DNA of 64,000 nucleotides, from assembly GCA_033032865.1 (NCBI GenBank), contig JAWHQI010000065.1:3348001-3412000 (forward strand), read 5' to 3'. The notes beneath the pieces are model-generated. The model was not told the DNA's origin and made no database searches. It saw nothing but the letters and a program-made list of their open reading frames with translations. Below, piece by piece: positions 9,741 to 20,228 of this stretch. This DNA comes from Dactylorhiza incarnata (lineage: Eukaryota; Streptophyta; Magnoliopsida; Asparagales; Orchidaceae). Both the position numbers and the translations under genes were made by a program. Every line of letters starts with the position of its first letter. Within the stretch, counting starts at the first letter, position 1.

Positions 9741-10500
9741 TTGAGAAGGTCCCACCGGCCACCATCTGCATGAAGGGCTCGATTCTCAATTTGATTCCTT
9801 GGATACGACAATCCAACTCCGATCTTCCTTGGTTGACCCTCGAGGACAAGTTGATTCGTCTTTATGATACATGCCACTTCAGCAACCCATTCGAGTGATT
9901 GAGCACTATTCGACAAGCTGAGTTGGTTGACTCATATATAGACGATTTCATCAAAATCGCTACTCATGCTGCCGATCAGCCAGAGGAGCACTATTTCAGG
10001 TATTCTTTACCGGTTTGGGACCACACATTTGAGCACTATTCGACAAGCTGAGTTGGTTGACTCATATATAGACGATTTCATCAAAATCGCTACTCATGCT
10101 GCTGATCAACCAGAGGAGCACTATTTCAGGTATTCTTTACCAGTTTGGGACCATGCATTTGGGTACGTCTGCGTGTGCATAACCCGATTACCCTCACCTG
10201 CACTATGGATCAAGCACGTTATGTCGAGGACTTTGCCACATTGACTTCTTGTGCACAATATTAGATAACCATTCCGTCATCCCGACCCTCCACTCCGCCA
10301 TTACTCAAAGGGCCATAGTTCTGTGAGTTGTTCCACCGTCGAGCTGCCTTTGGTTATAGTTCGGCTGCCGCCGTTTAAGCCCTAAGATCTCTCCTCCTCT
10401 CCCATCAGGATTATCTCGAGCTCCGCAACAAGGGTCTCTGTTTCCGCTGTAGACAACCATACTCTTCGACACACATATGCCTTGAAAAAACCTACAGATG
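9741..10500 (+). pseudogene. Chromovirus 1 gag with zinc knuckle (broken)
   Basis: This is the capsid region, which packages element RNA. Readable segments are NLIPWIRQSNSDLPW, LEDKLIRLYDTCHFSNPFE and TIRQAELVDSYIDDFIKIA. The zinc knuckle GLCFRCRQPYSSTHIC (about 10433-10484) is a CX2CX4HX4C-like nucleic-acid binding motif in the form found in chromoviruses, with irregular spacing. A 130-bp tandem duplication sits in the middle and stops interrupt the frame. Confidence 0.7.
9899..10158. repeat. 130-bp direct tandem duplication inside gag
   Basis: The block starting TTGAGCACTATTCGACAAGC at 9899 is repeated from 10029 with only a few changes, both copies encoding LVDSYIDDFIKIATHAADQP. The period of 130 shifts the frame, so the duplication arose after the copy became inactive, or inactivated it. 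Confidence 0.85.
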
Positions 10501-10589
10501 CTATTGGGTGGCGAGGATAAGGATATCTACCTATCAAAGTTCGAGGCCCTAGAGTTAGATGACTTGGACCAACCCTCTGAGAAGCCAGC

Positions 10590-10960
10590 CCAACTCAACC
10601 GTTTCAACATGTCACTCTGCTTGGTGAGCTGTATGATCGGCCCTTGCACTATGAAGCTTCAAGACACACTGCAGGGCCGCGTGGTGGAGGTTATGATTGA
10701 TAATGGAGAAAACCACTACTTTATCTCCCAAGACCTTGTCGAGTCATTATAGCTTGCGGTGGCATCGACACCAAGATTTCATGTGTCCTTTGGCGATGGG
10801 CACGACAATTTTTACATGTTTGGCCTCTGCGACCTTGACGCCATCTTGGGCGTTGTTTGGCTTCGAACTCTGGGCGACGTCAAACACAATTTGGGCAAGC
10901 TTACCTTTGAGACATTAGACAATGCCCACCTTCTTCAGGGGACCCCTCCTTAGCCTGTCC
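10590..10960 (+). pseudogene. Chromovirus 1 aspartic protease (broken)
   Basis: This is the retropepsin that would cut the polyprotein. Segments recognised are TMKLQDTLQGRVVEVMID (about 10645-10700), FISQDLVESL (10720-10749), STPRFHVSFGDGHDN and LDAILGVVWLRTLGDVKHN. The active-site triad, normally D-S/T-G, reads IDNGE here, so the catalytic motif is damaged. A stop separates VESL from the following block. Confidence 0.75.
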
Positions 10961-11025
10961 CCCCACGAGGTTAAGATCCTTGCTTAAGACAGCCGAACCG
11001 GACTTTCACATACTCCTATTGCATA

Positions 11026-12350
11026 TCAGCGCCGAACTGCTACAAGCGGAGGGACAAACACACTTGGAGATTCAACCCATGTTGGACAAATATAACTTCG
11101 TCTCCCCCACCCCTCACGAATTTCCACCGAATCGCCCCCGATCATCACATCGTTCTCCAACTCGGAGTGTCGATAGTATTCGTTTGCCTTTATCGTCACA
11201 ACCATCCCCAAAAGGCCACCATGGAGACTATGGTAGAGGATATGTTGCTCTTGGGCATCATTCAACCAAGTGCGAGCCCATTCTCTAGCATGGTCCTTGT
11301 GCAGAAAAAGGATGACAGTTGGCTGCTTTATAAACTACAGGGAGCTGAACAAACACTTGGTCTCTGACCGATATCCCATTCCACTAATCCAGGAACTCTT
11401 GGACAAGTCATAAGGAGCGACCTGCTACTCCAAGCTTGACCTACGATCGAGTTACCATCAGATATAGGTCCAGATCGCTGACGTCCCTAAGACAACTTTT
11501 CATACCCATGACAAACACTACGAGCTCTTAGTCATGCCGTTCGGCTTGATCAACACGTCATCGACCTTTCTGTCCACCATGATCACATCTTCCTCTACAT
11601 GCGTAAGTTCGTCTTAATTTTCTTTGATGACATATTGGTTTAAAGTCCTTTCTAGCTCCATTTGGACCATCTGACAACCGTCCTTCGGCTCCTCTCGGAG
11701 CATCAATTGGTGATGCACTAGAAAAAGTGTCAGTTCGGGCAGACACAGATCAAGTATTTGGGCCAGGGAATCTCCATTGCTGAGTTGTTCATGGACCCGA
11801 CCAAGGTAGCACCCGTTCTACAATGGGAGACACCCTTGTACGCTCTGGCTCTCTGGGTCTTCCTCGCCCTCACAACTTATTATCGCCATTTTATCTATGG
11901 CTATGACACACTGGCTCCATTCATGTGGGGCCCATGTGCCTAGGTGTCCTTCCCTAGCCTTCAACGGACCTTAGATTTTACACCAGCACTCGGCATGCCA
12001 GATTGAAACAAATCCTTCATCGTGTGTATGGTTCATGGGCGGGCGCATGGGCGGGCGCATGGGCCTTACTCATGTAGGAGGGCGACCCTATTGCCTACTA
12101 CAACAAGGCCCTCGCTAATTGTCGTTACACCATGTCCGCATATGATAATGAATTGCGAGCAGTGGTCTTAGCCATCCAACATTGACAACCTTATTTGCTT
12201 GGTCCGCATAGATCACCGCAGTTTTCGTCACCTTTTCAATTAAGATGATGATACCGGACCAACAATTGTGGTTTGGAAAATTACTGTGGTACATAATTTC
12301 CATTTAGTACAAGGCCGGGTCGGATAACACTACTACAGATGCCCTGTCCC
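11026..12350 (+). pseudogene. Chromovirus 1 reverse transcriptase and RNase H (broken)
   Basis: RT segments in order are YRELNKHLVSDRYPIPLI (about 11335-11390), YSKLDLRSSYHQI (about 11426-11465), VMPFGLINTSSTF (about 11535-11570), the catalytic FFDDILV (about 11613-11640) and WETPLYAL...YYRHFIYGYDTL. RNase H segments follow, ending with TTTDALSRKDYN (about 12330-12365). The DD pair of the active site survives, but multiple stops and frameshifts remove function. Confidence 0.8.
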
Positions 12351-12579
12351 GCAAGGATTACAACTGCACTCCATCAGGATTCTCCCACTCACGCTGGCTC
12401 GATCCCAACGCCATTCCGGCCGAGGTCCGACGCGACCCTCACTACACATCCATTATTCAGGACCTCCGACGGGATTGAGCTTCCCACCTGCCGTTTCGTC
12501 TCGTAAGCGTGTAGTTGCACAACCGTGATCATCTACTGGTAGCGGATACGTCCCCATGAATTCGACTTCTCCTCCACGA

Positions 12580-13500
12580 GTCCCACTCCACCTCCATCGT
12601 GGGTCACTCTGGGGCACACCACATGTACATGCACTTGGCCACCTCTCTTTACTGGCGAGGGTTAACACATGTAGTCCGACAGTTTGTGGCTAATTACCTC
12701 ACATGCCAAAAGGCAAAATTTCAAACACTCGCTCCAACGAGTTTGCTCCAGCCACTACCGGTTCCCTCCACTGTGCGGTAGAATATTGCTATGGACTTCA
12801 TTATGCGACTCCTCTGTTCCCACGATTATGACAACCTTCTCGTCATTGTCAACCGTCTCATTGTGTATGAGCACTTTATAATGGTCAAGCACCCACCCGT
12901 ACATTGTCAGGCCCGCCCAAGTATTCATCGGGGAGGTGCTCTGATTGCATTGTTTTCCCTGCTCTGTCGTTTCTAATCAGGACCCTTGTTCATAAACTCT
13001 TTTTGGCAGGAGATGTTCTGATAATCAGGTACTAAGCGCCGCTTCAGCACAACCTACCATCCACAAACGGATGGGCATATTGAGGTTCTTAATTGCCGCT
13101 TTGAGACTTGCGTTTACGGAGCAACCCTGCCAATGGTCTCAGTGGATAGCCTGGGTAGAGTTATGGTACAACACGTCCTACCGGTCTGCCGCCGACACAT
13201 CTCCCTTTCAGATTGTATACGGCCCCCTAAGGATACCATATAGTATGTCGGGCGAGTGTTAGGTACAAGCTTAGTGGTAGACCTCCAAGACTGCGATGAG
13301 TCGCTCCACCAACTAAAGAAGCACCTTCTCTGGGCTCAGCAATACATGGTTCAACATGCCAACCGACACTGCAGAGATGTGGTTTTTTCTCCTGGGGAGA
13401 CATTGTTCATCAAGTAGCGACCTCACCACCAGACTTCGATCGCCACTAGATTACATCCCAAGCCATCCACTCGCTATTTTGGCCCTTTCTGATACTCGAG
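12580..13500 (+). pseudogene. Chromovirus 1 integrase (broken)
   Basis: The HHCC zinc-binding region is readable as GHSGAHHMYMHLATSLYW ... NYLTCQKAKF (about 12603-12725). The core follows with AMDFIMRLLCSHDYDN (about 12790-12835) and TTYHPQTDGHIEVLN (about 13048-13092), which holds the third catalytic residue. The C-terminal part contains DESLHQLKKHLLWAQQYM. Stops and frameshifts break it into pieces. Confidence 0.8.
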
Positions 13501-13645
13501 AAGATAAGAAAGGCGAACTATTAGCTGCAGCTGCTTTCCTCCAATTGCATACACCTACTCTTTCATGTCTCCCAACTCAAGTGAGCATTAAGGAATCACT
13601 CCCTTCAAGCAATTCTGGTCGACTCTAGTCCACACTTCATTCTAG

Positions 13646-13693
13646 TTGCGTTATTGGACTCATAATCAACTACTCATACAGTGGAAGGGTTTG
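13646..13693 (+). pseudogene. Chromovirus 1 chromodomain, first half
   Basis: The frame reads RYWTHNQLLIQWKGL and then runs directly into the 5' LTR of the nested element at 13694. The conserved chromodomain core normally continues as WKGL followed by an acidic, Trp-containing segment, which is found intact at 19937. Chromodomains steer integration toward modified chromatin. Confidence 0.8.
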
Positions 13694-14619
13694 CGATCCA
13701 AAACGACAGCACGAACCCGCGGTGGAGCACGAGTTTTGGGCCGTTCTGGGTCGATTGACCATCTGCCATATTTAGCTTCTCCGGATCGACGATCCGACTC
13801 GGCGAATGCGTTCAGATTTTTCTTTATATGTTTTTTCATATATAACTTTTGTATTATCAGTTATTATTTAGTATAATCGGGCTCCTGACACTCTCGGACA
13901 ATCATAGCCGTTGATGTCATAGTGCCCTAATGTCCTTTTATTATAAATAGGAGTAGGAGGCATCCATCTTATTCATTGTTGATTTTAGTGAAAAAAATTC
14001 CCTGGATTCCGACTATCTTTCGCGGTGCGACGCCGCGATGCCCCAAGGTGGAATCCTTAGGTTTATATCTTGGTTCCCCTTGTATTCCTTTCCACCGTTC
14101 AGCTGATTTCATCCTGTCATGAGCCCCTGTTCCTATTTGCCGTGAATCCAATTACCGATCTCCCCGTAAGAATTCTTTGTAGTAGCGTCTACTCCCGTGA
14201 ATCCCACTACCACCTATTTCCCGTGACTCACCTTCAACAACCCACCCAATTCCCCTTCCCAGTTCACGCCTTATCCACTATCCAGAATCGGAGTTTCTGG
14301 ATTCCATGTTTCAGTTCCCAAATTCCCCCCTTCTCAATCTTCCCACCATGCCCAGGAATCCCAAGACACCAACCTCCAGATCCGTAATTCTCCTCTACAA
14401 CAACCCATTGAAACCTACAACTCCAGTCCTCTGAAATACCGCCCATGTAGGAAGTAATCAACAAACTCTACTAGTAAACCCCCCGTAAAATCATCACCCT
14501 ATTCCAAGCCAGCAAACTCCACCAGTAACACCCCTAAAATCCCTCATCCTATCCTAAGCCTGGTGCCATCCAACACCCTCTACACCTACATATCCACATC
14601 CTCCTCCTAACCCCCCCCC

Positions 14620-14650
<31 letters not shown>

Positions 14651-15208
14651 ACACAAATTCGTTATCAAAATTTTGCCGTCATTGCGACCCGCCGGGCAGC
14701 CACCCGCTCATTTGGGAACATCTGATCTCCACGCTGCAACCTCCCCCCTTGTGAGTATTATTTTGTATTGTGGATCTTGTTCTCTCTATTTTATGTGGTT
14801 TCTTATCCTCATGCTTACATGGATATCTTGAATTGTGGGTACTTGTGCTAGACTTATTGTGATTTGCTGGACCAATTCGTTGCGCGCTCTTATTTTGGCC
14901 CTCCACGTGGAGGAAAATAAAACATTGCTTTGCTTAAAGAAATAGTTTTGCCTTGCTTTTAAATTATATGCGCGCAATTTAATCATTTATTGCTAGTTTT
15001 GTCCTTTCCTCCGTGTCGTGTTTGCATGCTACATACAGGAGAGCTACATATTTGCACCTTACATACGGTTGTTTGTTAGTCGCACATCCACGTGTCTAAC
15101 TCTTCATTATGAGGTATTTAGGTTCATTGCAGTCGTTGCATGAATTTTCGCAATATATCTAGGGTTAGGACATCACTTGTTCGCCACCTATAAATTCATC
15201 CTGCGTCA
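13694..15208 (+). repeat. 5' LTR of nested gypsy element (1515 bp)
   Basis: It is matched over its length by the 3' LTR at 18462-19931. The start has decayed from TGATGCGG to CGATCCAA, and the end is GCGTCA. A TATAAATAGG box lies at about 13942-13951. The copy carries a C26 plus (AC)n expansion absent from its partner. The two LTRs differ at many sites, so the insertion is not recent. Confidence 0.9.
14611..14656. repeat. C26 run followed by (AC)n microsatellite
   Basis: A run of about 26 C is followed by about nine AC units. The corresponding place in the 3' LTR (about 19400-19412) reads only CCCCACCCACC, so the tract expanded after insertion. Exact length is likely to be unreliable in the assembly. 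Confidence 0.9.
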
Positions 15209-15210
15209 AA

Positions 15211-15227
15211 TGGTATCAGAGCTAGGT
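15211..15227 (+). promoter_or_regulatory. Primer binding site (initiator tRNA-Met type)
   Basis: TGGTATCAGAGCTAGG begins two bases after the 5' LTR. TGGTATCAGAGC is complementary to the 3' end of plant initiator tRNA-Met, the usual primer for reverse transcription in these elements. Confidence 0.9.
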
Positions 15228-15274
15228 TGCGAGCACTCTTTTGATTCGTAGTCTTTGAGTCTGTAGGTTCCTCC

Positions 15275-16150
15275 ATGGCTAGTTATCACCATCATTCCTC
15301 TCCTCTATTTGGGGATCCTGATTCTATCTACACCCGATCCCATAATGCCCCTTCTGAGAGATCCTCACGTTACCACGATGATTATTCTCGATCGCAACAC
15401 ACCACTTCTAGAGATTGTGTTGATCCATCGACGCGATCTCATTATGCTAGAGACGATCAATATGATAATTACCATCGTCCTTATCCATGCGCTTGAGCTG
15501 ATGGTGTTGATCCGTCAACATAACTCGATTATCTCAGGGATGATTATTACGAGGATCATCATTTTGAGAGAGATCTAGAGTGTATGTTTCGTGTCGTTGC
15601 CCCATTGTATGACGGTTCGTCGATTCTTGAGTTTTTTAGTTATTGGCTCATGGACATGAAATATTATCTTGATTATCTTGAATTATTCGATGAGTGTCGC
15701 ATAAAATTTGCGAAACTTAGACTTCTAGTTCAGGCGAGAGCATATTGGTCTAGCATTGAGAGGACCAGTGAGCCAGATCGACAGATCGTCTTCACCACAA
15801 CACTAGTTTGGTGGAGGTGAAGCGTAGGTTGTGTCAGAGGTAATTGCCTGCGTCATATCGGAGTCGCTTACTCGATCAATTATTTACCCTTCGACAAGGA
15901 TCCCTATCCGTCACTGAGTATATGGACCGTTTTTATGAGTTAGTTGTAAGGAGCAATATCCGAGAGGAGCCAGCTATGACCACTTCCCGATTTCGATCTG
16001 GATTCGATCTGAAATACGTACTGAGTTGTCCTATCACCACTCGGAGTCACTTGAGCAGAAATATCAGCTTGCCCTTCATCATGAACAGTCCTCGAGATCC
16101 GCTAGAGTTGGTCGAGTGGATTCACACCTTGACCACCTCACATGAGTCTC
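15275..16150 (+). pseudogene. Nested gypsy element gag (broken)
   Basis: The ATG at 15275 opens MASYHHHSSPLFGDPDSIY, a Ser/His/Arg-rich N-terminus that stops at about 15495. The capsid part is readable in other frames as LMDMKYYLDYLELFDECRIK (about 15650-15710), FAKLRLLVQARAYWSSIE, and then SRLLDQLFTLRQGSLSVTEY with MDRFYELVVRSNIREEP (about 15860-15975). These are gypsy gag hallmarks. Several stops and a shift of frame near 15820 inactivate it. Confidence 0.75.
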
Positions 16151-17022
16151 TCCCGTACTGAGGACACCACTTTGCCTACCCTTGTCCTGTCGGACACGAT
16201 GAAAATGATACCTGATACAGATTTCTCTCACCCTAGTGAGGTACTTAACCCGGTTAGTGGTCCACCATTTGTTTCAGACTCATTTCTTGTGACCCTGACT
16301 GAGAATGAGTCCGAGCGACTTACCGATCTTATAGAGATGTGGCCCTCACCTACCCCCTCCTTCTACCCTGCCCACAGTTAGTTAGCGCCCCTATCATAGA
16401 CCCACTTATTGACACCGTACCTATGGACCCATTCTTGAGAGTAGGTCTTTTTCACTCTTACCTTGTCATTGTCCCGAGCCACACCACGACCAAGATTCAA
16501 GGCGTACTGAGTTGTCTGGACTCGATCTGAAATACGTACTGAGTTGTCTTATCACCGCTCAGAGTCCCTTGAGCAGAAATATCAGCTCGCCCTTCATCAT
16601 GAACAGTCCTTGAGATCCGCTAGAGTTGGTCGAGTGGATTCACACCTTGACCACCTCACATGAGTCTCTCCTGTACTGAGGACACCACTTTGCCTACCAT
16701 TGTCCTGTCATACACGATGGAAATGATACCTGATACAAATTTCTCTCACCCAAGTGAGGTACTTAACCCGGTTAGTGGTCCGCCATTTGTTTCTGACTCA
16801 TTTCTTATGACCCTGTCTGAGAGTGAGTCCGAGCGACTTACCAATCTTATAGAGATGTGGCCCTCACCTACCCCCTCCTTCTACCCTGCCCGCAGTTAGT
16901 TAGCGCCCCTACCATAGACCCACTTATTGACACTGTACCTATGGACCCATTTTTGAGAGTAGGTCTTTTTCACTCTTACCTTGTCATTGTCCCGAGCCAC
17001 ACCACGACCAAGATCCAAGACC
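16000..17022. repeat. Direct tandem duplication, period 518 bp
   Basis: GAAATACGTACTGAGTTGTC begins at 16011 and again at 16529, and the two copies remain alignable to the end of CACACCACGACCAAGAT (about 16497 and 17014). They differ by scattered substitutions, so the duplication occurred well before the present. It covers the region just after gag. Confidence 0.85.
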
Positions 17023-17547
17023 CTGGTGTTGATCTCGTAGTGGCTGCCTCGCCTGCTTATGAGGATACTACCCCTTACGATGGTACTCATATAGAGGATC
17101 ATGACCCTGTTGACGGGTTCTTTGACGAGTCCCCATTCGGCCGCCACGTCCTGTTGATGATGAGTTTCAGGTGAGCCACTCATTTATGAGTATCGAGTTA
17201 ATGACGTCTCTTCCATTATCGTCTCTGATCTTGCCCCAGAAAACGTATCTTGAGTGGAGCATCAAGTATGTATGGCTTTCCTTAAGTACACTTGAGCATA
17301 CTCCGATATTTCGAGAGCCTACCTTATAACCCATCACACTCTTAATGAGTTTTGGGACACAATGTCTGCTGATCCACCAGATGGGACACTCACCACACTC
17401 TTGAGTCACATCCTATCGTCGGTGTCTCTGGTATCCACTCAGGTGATCGTCGCATTCGCGATGAATTTTCATGAATGTCTCCTGGTGAGTCCCTTGATGT
17501 GTTACGTTCCCCGAGAAATATTTGGCATTTTATGAGCTCGTATTAGA

Positions 17548-18240
17548 GTGTTGATGTCTTACACAATCATTTGGACACTCGTTGCAAACTCAATGAGTTT
17601 TTCTACATTCCACACAAAGAGCCTCTTGATTGACCATCTCATTTTAGAGATATCCAGACCATTGTCAGAATGCCCTAGAGAGCGGGTCGTGCATGTCGTG
17701 TTTCATTTGCATCATTTGCATGAGTCTGTTGAGTCGTTTATTCATAATTTGCATGTGTTTCATGACTCGGTCCGGTGGAGGAACAATACTGGTAATGAAT
17801 CCTATAAATCTCATGTAAATATCCACAAGCGAGAGCAAATATTTCATGAAGGCGAGCAGATGATGGTGCGATTCCGCGCTGAGAGGCTCCCTCGGGGGCC
17901 TGCTAAAAATTTGAGCGCCAGGCGATGAGTCCCTATACAGTCATGGGAAGGATCAGAGCAAATGCCCACGAGCTTGATATCCTTAAGAGTATGGATATCG
18001 ATCCTACATCTAATATTGAGGACCTGATGCCACACTACAAGTCTCACAAGTATGTGAACCCGTTTCATGGAGATCCTCTTGAGCCTACACCTCCGTATCC
18101 TTTTGAGCCTGCGCCTCACATCCTTTTGAGCCTACACCTCCACATCCTCAGTCCCACACCCATTCCACTTCTGAGCCCCACCTGCCTTTGGGTCAATCTC
18201 CTATGGCTTCACCGTTTGCACCAACGATCGCACTGAGACT
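17548..18240 (+). pseudogene. Nested gypsy element integrase C-terminus (GPY-like region, broken)
   Basis: The first open part reads HLHHLHESVESFIHNLHVFH, SYKSHVNIHKREQIFHEGEQ and MMVRFRAERLPRGPAKNL (about 17695-17925). After a stop and frame change it resumes with RANAHELDILKSMDIDPTSN, IEDLMPHYKSHKYVNPFHGD (about 17950-18070) and a Pro-rich tail. This is the end of a gypsy integrase: the region after the catalytic core that ends with the 'ID/NIEDL' motif. The core itself is missing, so the upstream junction marks the internal deletion. Confidence 0.75.
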
Positions 18241-18447
18241 ACCAACACATCAGTGCATTCTTGAGAGCATTATTAATATCGTGAACCAAGCATGCATAGC
18301 CGCGCCTGATTGCTAGACACATGGGTATCATTGGAGAGGTTTCCCCATGATCGACGATACTTGGAAGACCCCCGATGTCCCTCATCGATTTTGCCCGACA
18401 CGCACCGAGAGGATTTCATTCTCCATTCATCAGGAGATGAATTCTTT

Positions 18448-18461
18448 CAAGTCGGGGAGAG
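18448..18461 (+). promoter_or_regulatory. Polypurine tract of nested gypsy element
   Basis: CAAGTCGGGGAGAG directly precedes the 3' LTR start TGATGCGG at 18462. It would serve as the plus-strand primer in reverse transcription. Confidence 0.75.
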
Positions 18462-19931
18462 TGATGCGGAACGGTGGCGCAAACCCGCGGTGGATCACAT
18501 GTTTTGGGCCCGTTTAGGGTCGATTGGCTATTTGCCATATTTAGCTTCTCCGGATCGATGATCCAACTCCGTGGATGCGTCCAGATTTTTCTTTACATGT
18601 TTTTTCATATATAACTTTTGTATTTTCAGTTATTATTTAGTGTAATCGGACTCCTGACACTCTTGGCCAATCATAGTCGTTAATATCAAGGTGCCCTAAT
18701 GCCCTTTTATTATAAATAGGAGTAGGGACAACCTAAGGAGTCCATCTTCTTCATTGCTGATTTTGGAGAAAAGAAATAACTAGAATCCGACGATCTGTCG
18801 TGGTGCGACTCCGCGAAGTCCTAAGGTGGGCTCCTTAGGTTTGTATCTTGGTTCCCCTTGTATCCCTTTCCACTGTTCATCTGATTTCATCCTCTCATGA
18901 GCCCCTGTTCCTATTTGTCGTGAATCTCAGTAACGATCTCCCCGTAAGAATTCTTTGCAGCAGCGACTACTCCCGTGAATCCCACTACCACCTATCTCCC
19001 GTGATTCTCACCCTCAATAGCACGCCCAACTCCCCTTTCCAGTTCATGCCTTATCCACTGTCCAGATTTGGAGTTTCTGGATTCCTTGTTTCAGTTCCCA
19101 AACCCCCCTACACAGTCTTCCCACCCTGCCGAAGAATCCCAAAACACCAACCTCCAGATCCGTAACTCTCTTCTACAACAACCCATTGAAACTTACAACT
19201 CCAGTCCTTTGAAATACCGTCCCAACAGGAAGTAATCAGTAAACTCTACCAGTAAACCCCTCCTAAAATCAAAACCATATTCTAACCCCGATACTTCCAG
19301 TAAACTTCACCAGTAACCCCCCCTAAAATCCCTCATCCTATCCTAAGCCCGGTACCATCCAACACCCTCTACACCTACATATCCACATCCTCCTAATCCC
19401 CACCCACCAATTCATTATCAACATTTCGCCGCCATTGCCACCCGCTCATTTGGGAACATCCGATCTCCACGCTACAACCTCCCCCTTGTGAGTATTATTT
19501 TTTATTTTGGATCTTTTTCTCTCTATTAATATGTGGTTTGTTATCCTTATGCTTATGTGGACATCTTTAATTGTGGGTACTTGTGCTAGACTAATTGTGA
19601 TTTGCAAGACCAATTCGCTGTGCGCTATTATTTTGGCCTTTCACGCGGAGGAAAGTCAAACCTTACTTTGTTTAAAGAAATAATTTTGTCTTGCGCGCGA
19701 TTTAATCATTTAATGCTAGTTTTGTCCTTTCGTCGCGTCCTGTTTACATGCTACATATAATAGAGCTACATATTTGCACCTCACTTATGCTTGTTTGTTA
19801 GTTACACATCCACGAGTCCAACCCTTGATTAGACGGTGTTTAGGTTCATTGCAGTCATTGCATGAATTTTTCGCAATACATTTAGGGTTAGGACATCACT
19901 TGTTCGCCACCTATAGATTCGTCCTGCGTTA
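18462..19931 (+). repeat. 3' LTR of nested gypsy element (1470 bp)
   Basis: It starts TGATGCGGAACGG and ends GCGTTA, followed by the TSD GTTTG. A TATAAATAGG box lies at about 18711-18720. It preserves the LTR start better than the 5' copy does. Confidence 0.9.
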
Positions 19932-19936
19932 GTTTG

Positions 19937-20160
19937 CCTTTAGAGGAAGCAACTTGGATCATGACATGCGAGATTATGGGCATAGTTTCCAGAATTTGGC
20001 CTTTGGGGACAATGCCACTTTTGAACCCCAGAGTATTGATACGAGCACGATCGATACTACTGGCGAACGACTATACACGCGAGTTTACTCACGCCAACCA
20101 CGAGCCCTGCTTGATGCGCACGCTTACTGAGGGAGGGCCTTGTGTCTCTATTTTCAGCAC
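19937..20160 (+). pseudogene. Chromovirus 1 chromodomain, second half and C-terminus
   Basis: The frame resumes as PLEEATWIM directly after the TSD, completing the chromodomain begun at 13646. Downstream the reading is disrupted, but FGDNATFEPQSIDT and a basic YTRVYSRQPRALL fit the usual chromovirus tail after the domain. Confidence 0.75.
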
Positions 20161-20228
20161 TTATATTATTGTGTCATATTATTATTTCCTTTTTGTAAAT
20201 GTAGGCTCTCCTATTATATAAATGAGAG

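Larger units (their letters stand above)
13694..19931 (+). mobile_element. Internally deleted Ty3/gypsy element nested in chromovirus 1 (TSD GTTTG)
   Basis: It has two LTRs, a tRNA-iMet-type primer binding site, a gag start, an integrase C-terminus and a polypurine tract, but no protease, RT or integrase core. It is flanked by GTTTG at 13689-13693 and 19932-19936. The pieces show it descends from a Ty3/gypsy parent by internal deletion, so any movement would have needed another element's enzymes. The host frame reads WKGL before it and PLEEATW after it, proving the insertion point. Confidence 0.9.
9741..20228 (+). mobile_element. Chromovirus 1: decayed Ty3/gypsy element interrupted by a nested element
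   Basis: Gag, zinc knuckle, protease, RT, RNase H, integrase and chromodomain remnants follow in the canonical Ty3/gypsy order on the plus strand. The segment 13694-19931 is a later insertion. Every domain contains stops and frameshifts, so it is an old copy. The 5' LTR and gag start are missing at the junction with the copia relic. No LTR pair was recognised, although sequence around 20160-20228 and after 23620 may hold its 3' LTR, itself split by the minus-strand element at 20229-23615. Confidence 0.8.

Noticed and set aside
15211..15227. tRNA gene fragments suggested by TGGTATCAGAGC
   Set aside because: These are primer binding sites next to LTRs; no cloverleaf sequence is present.
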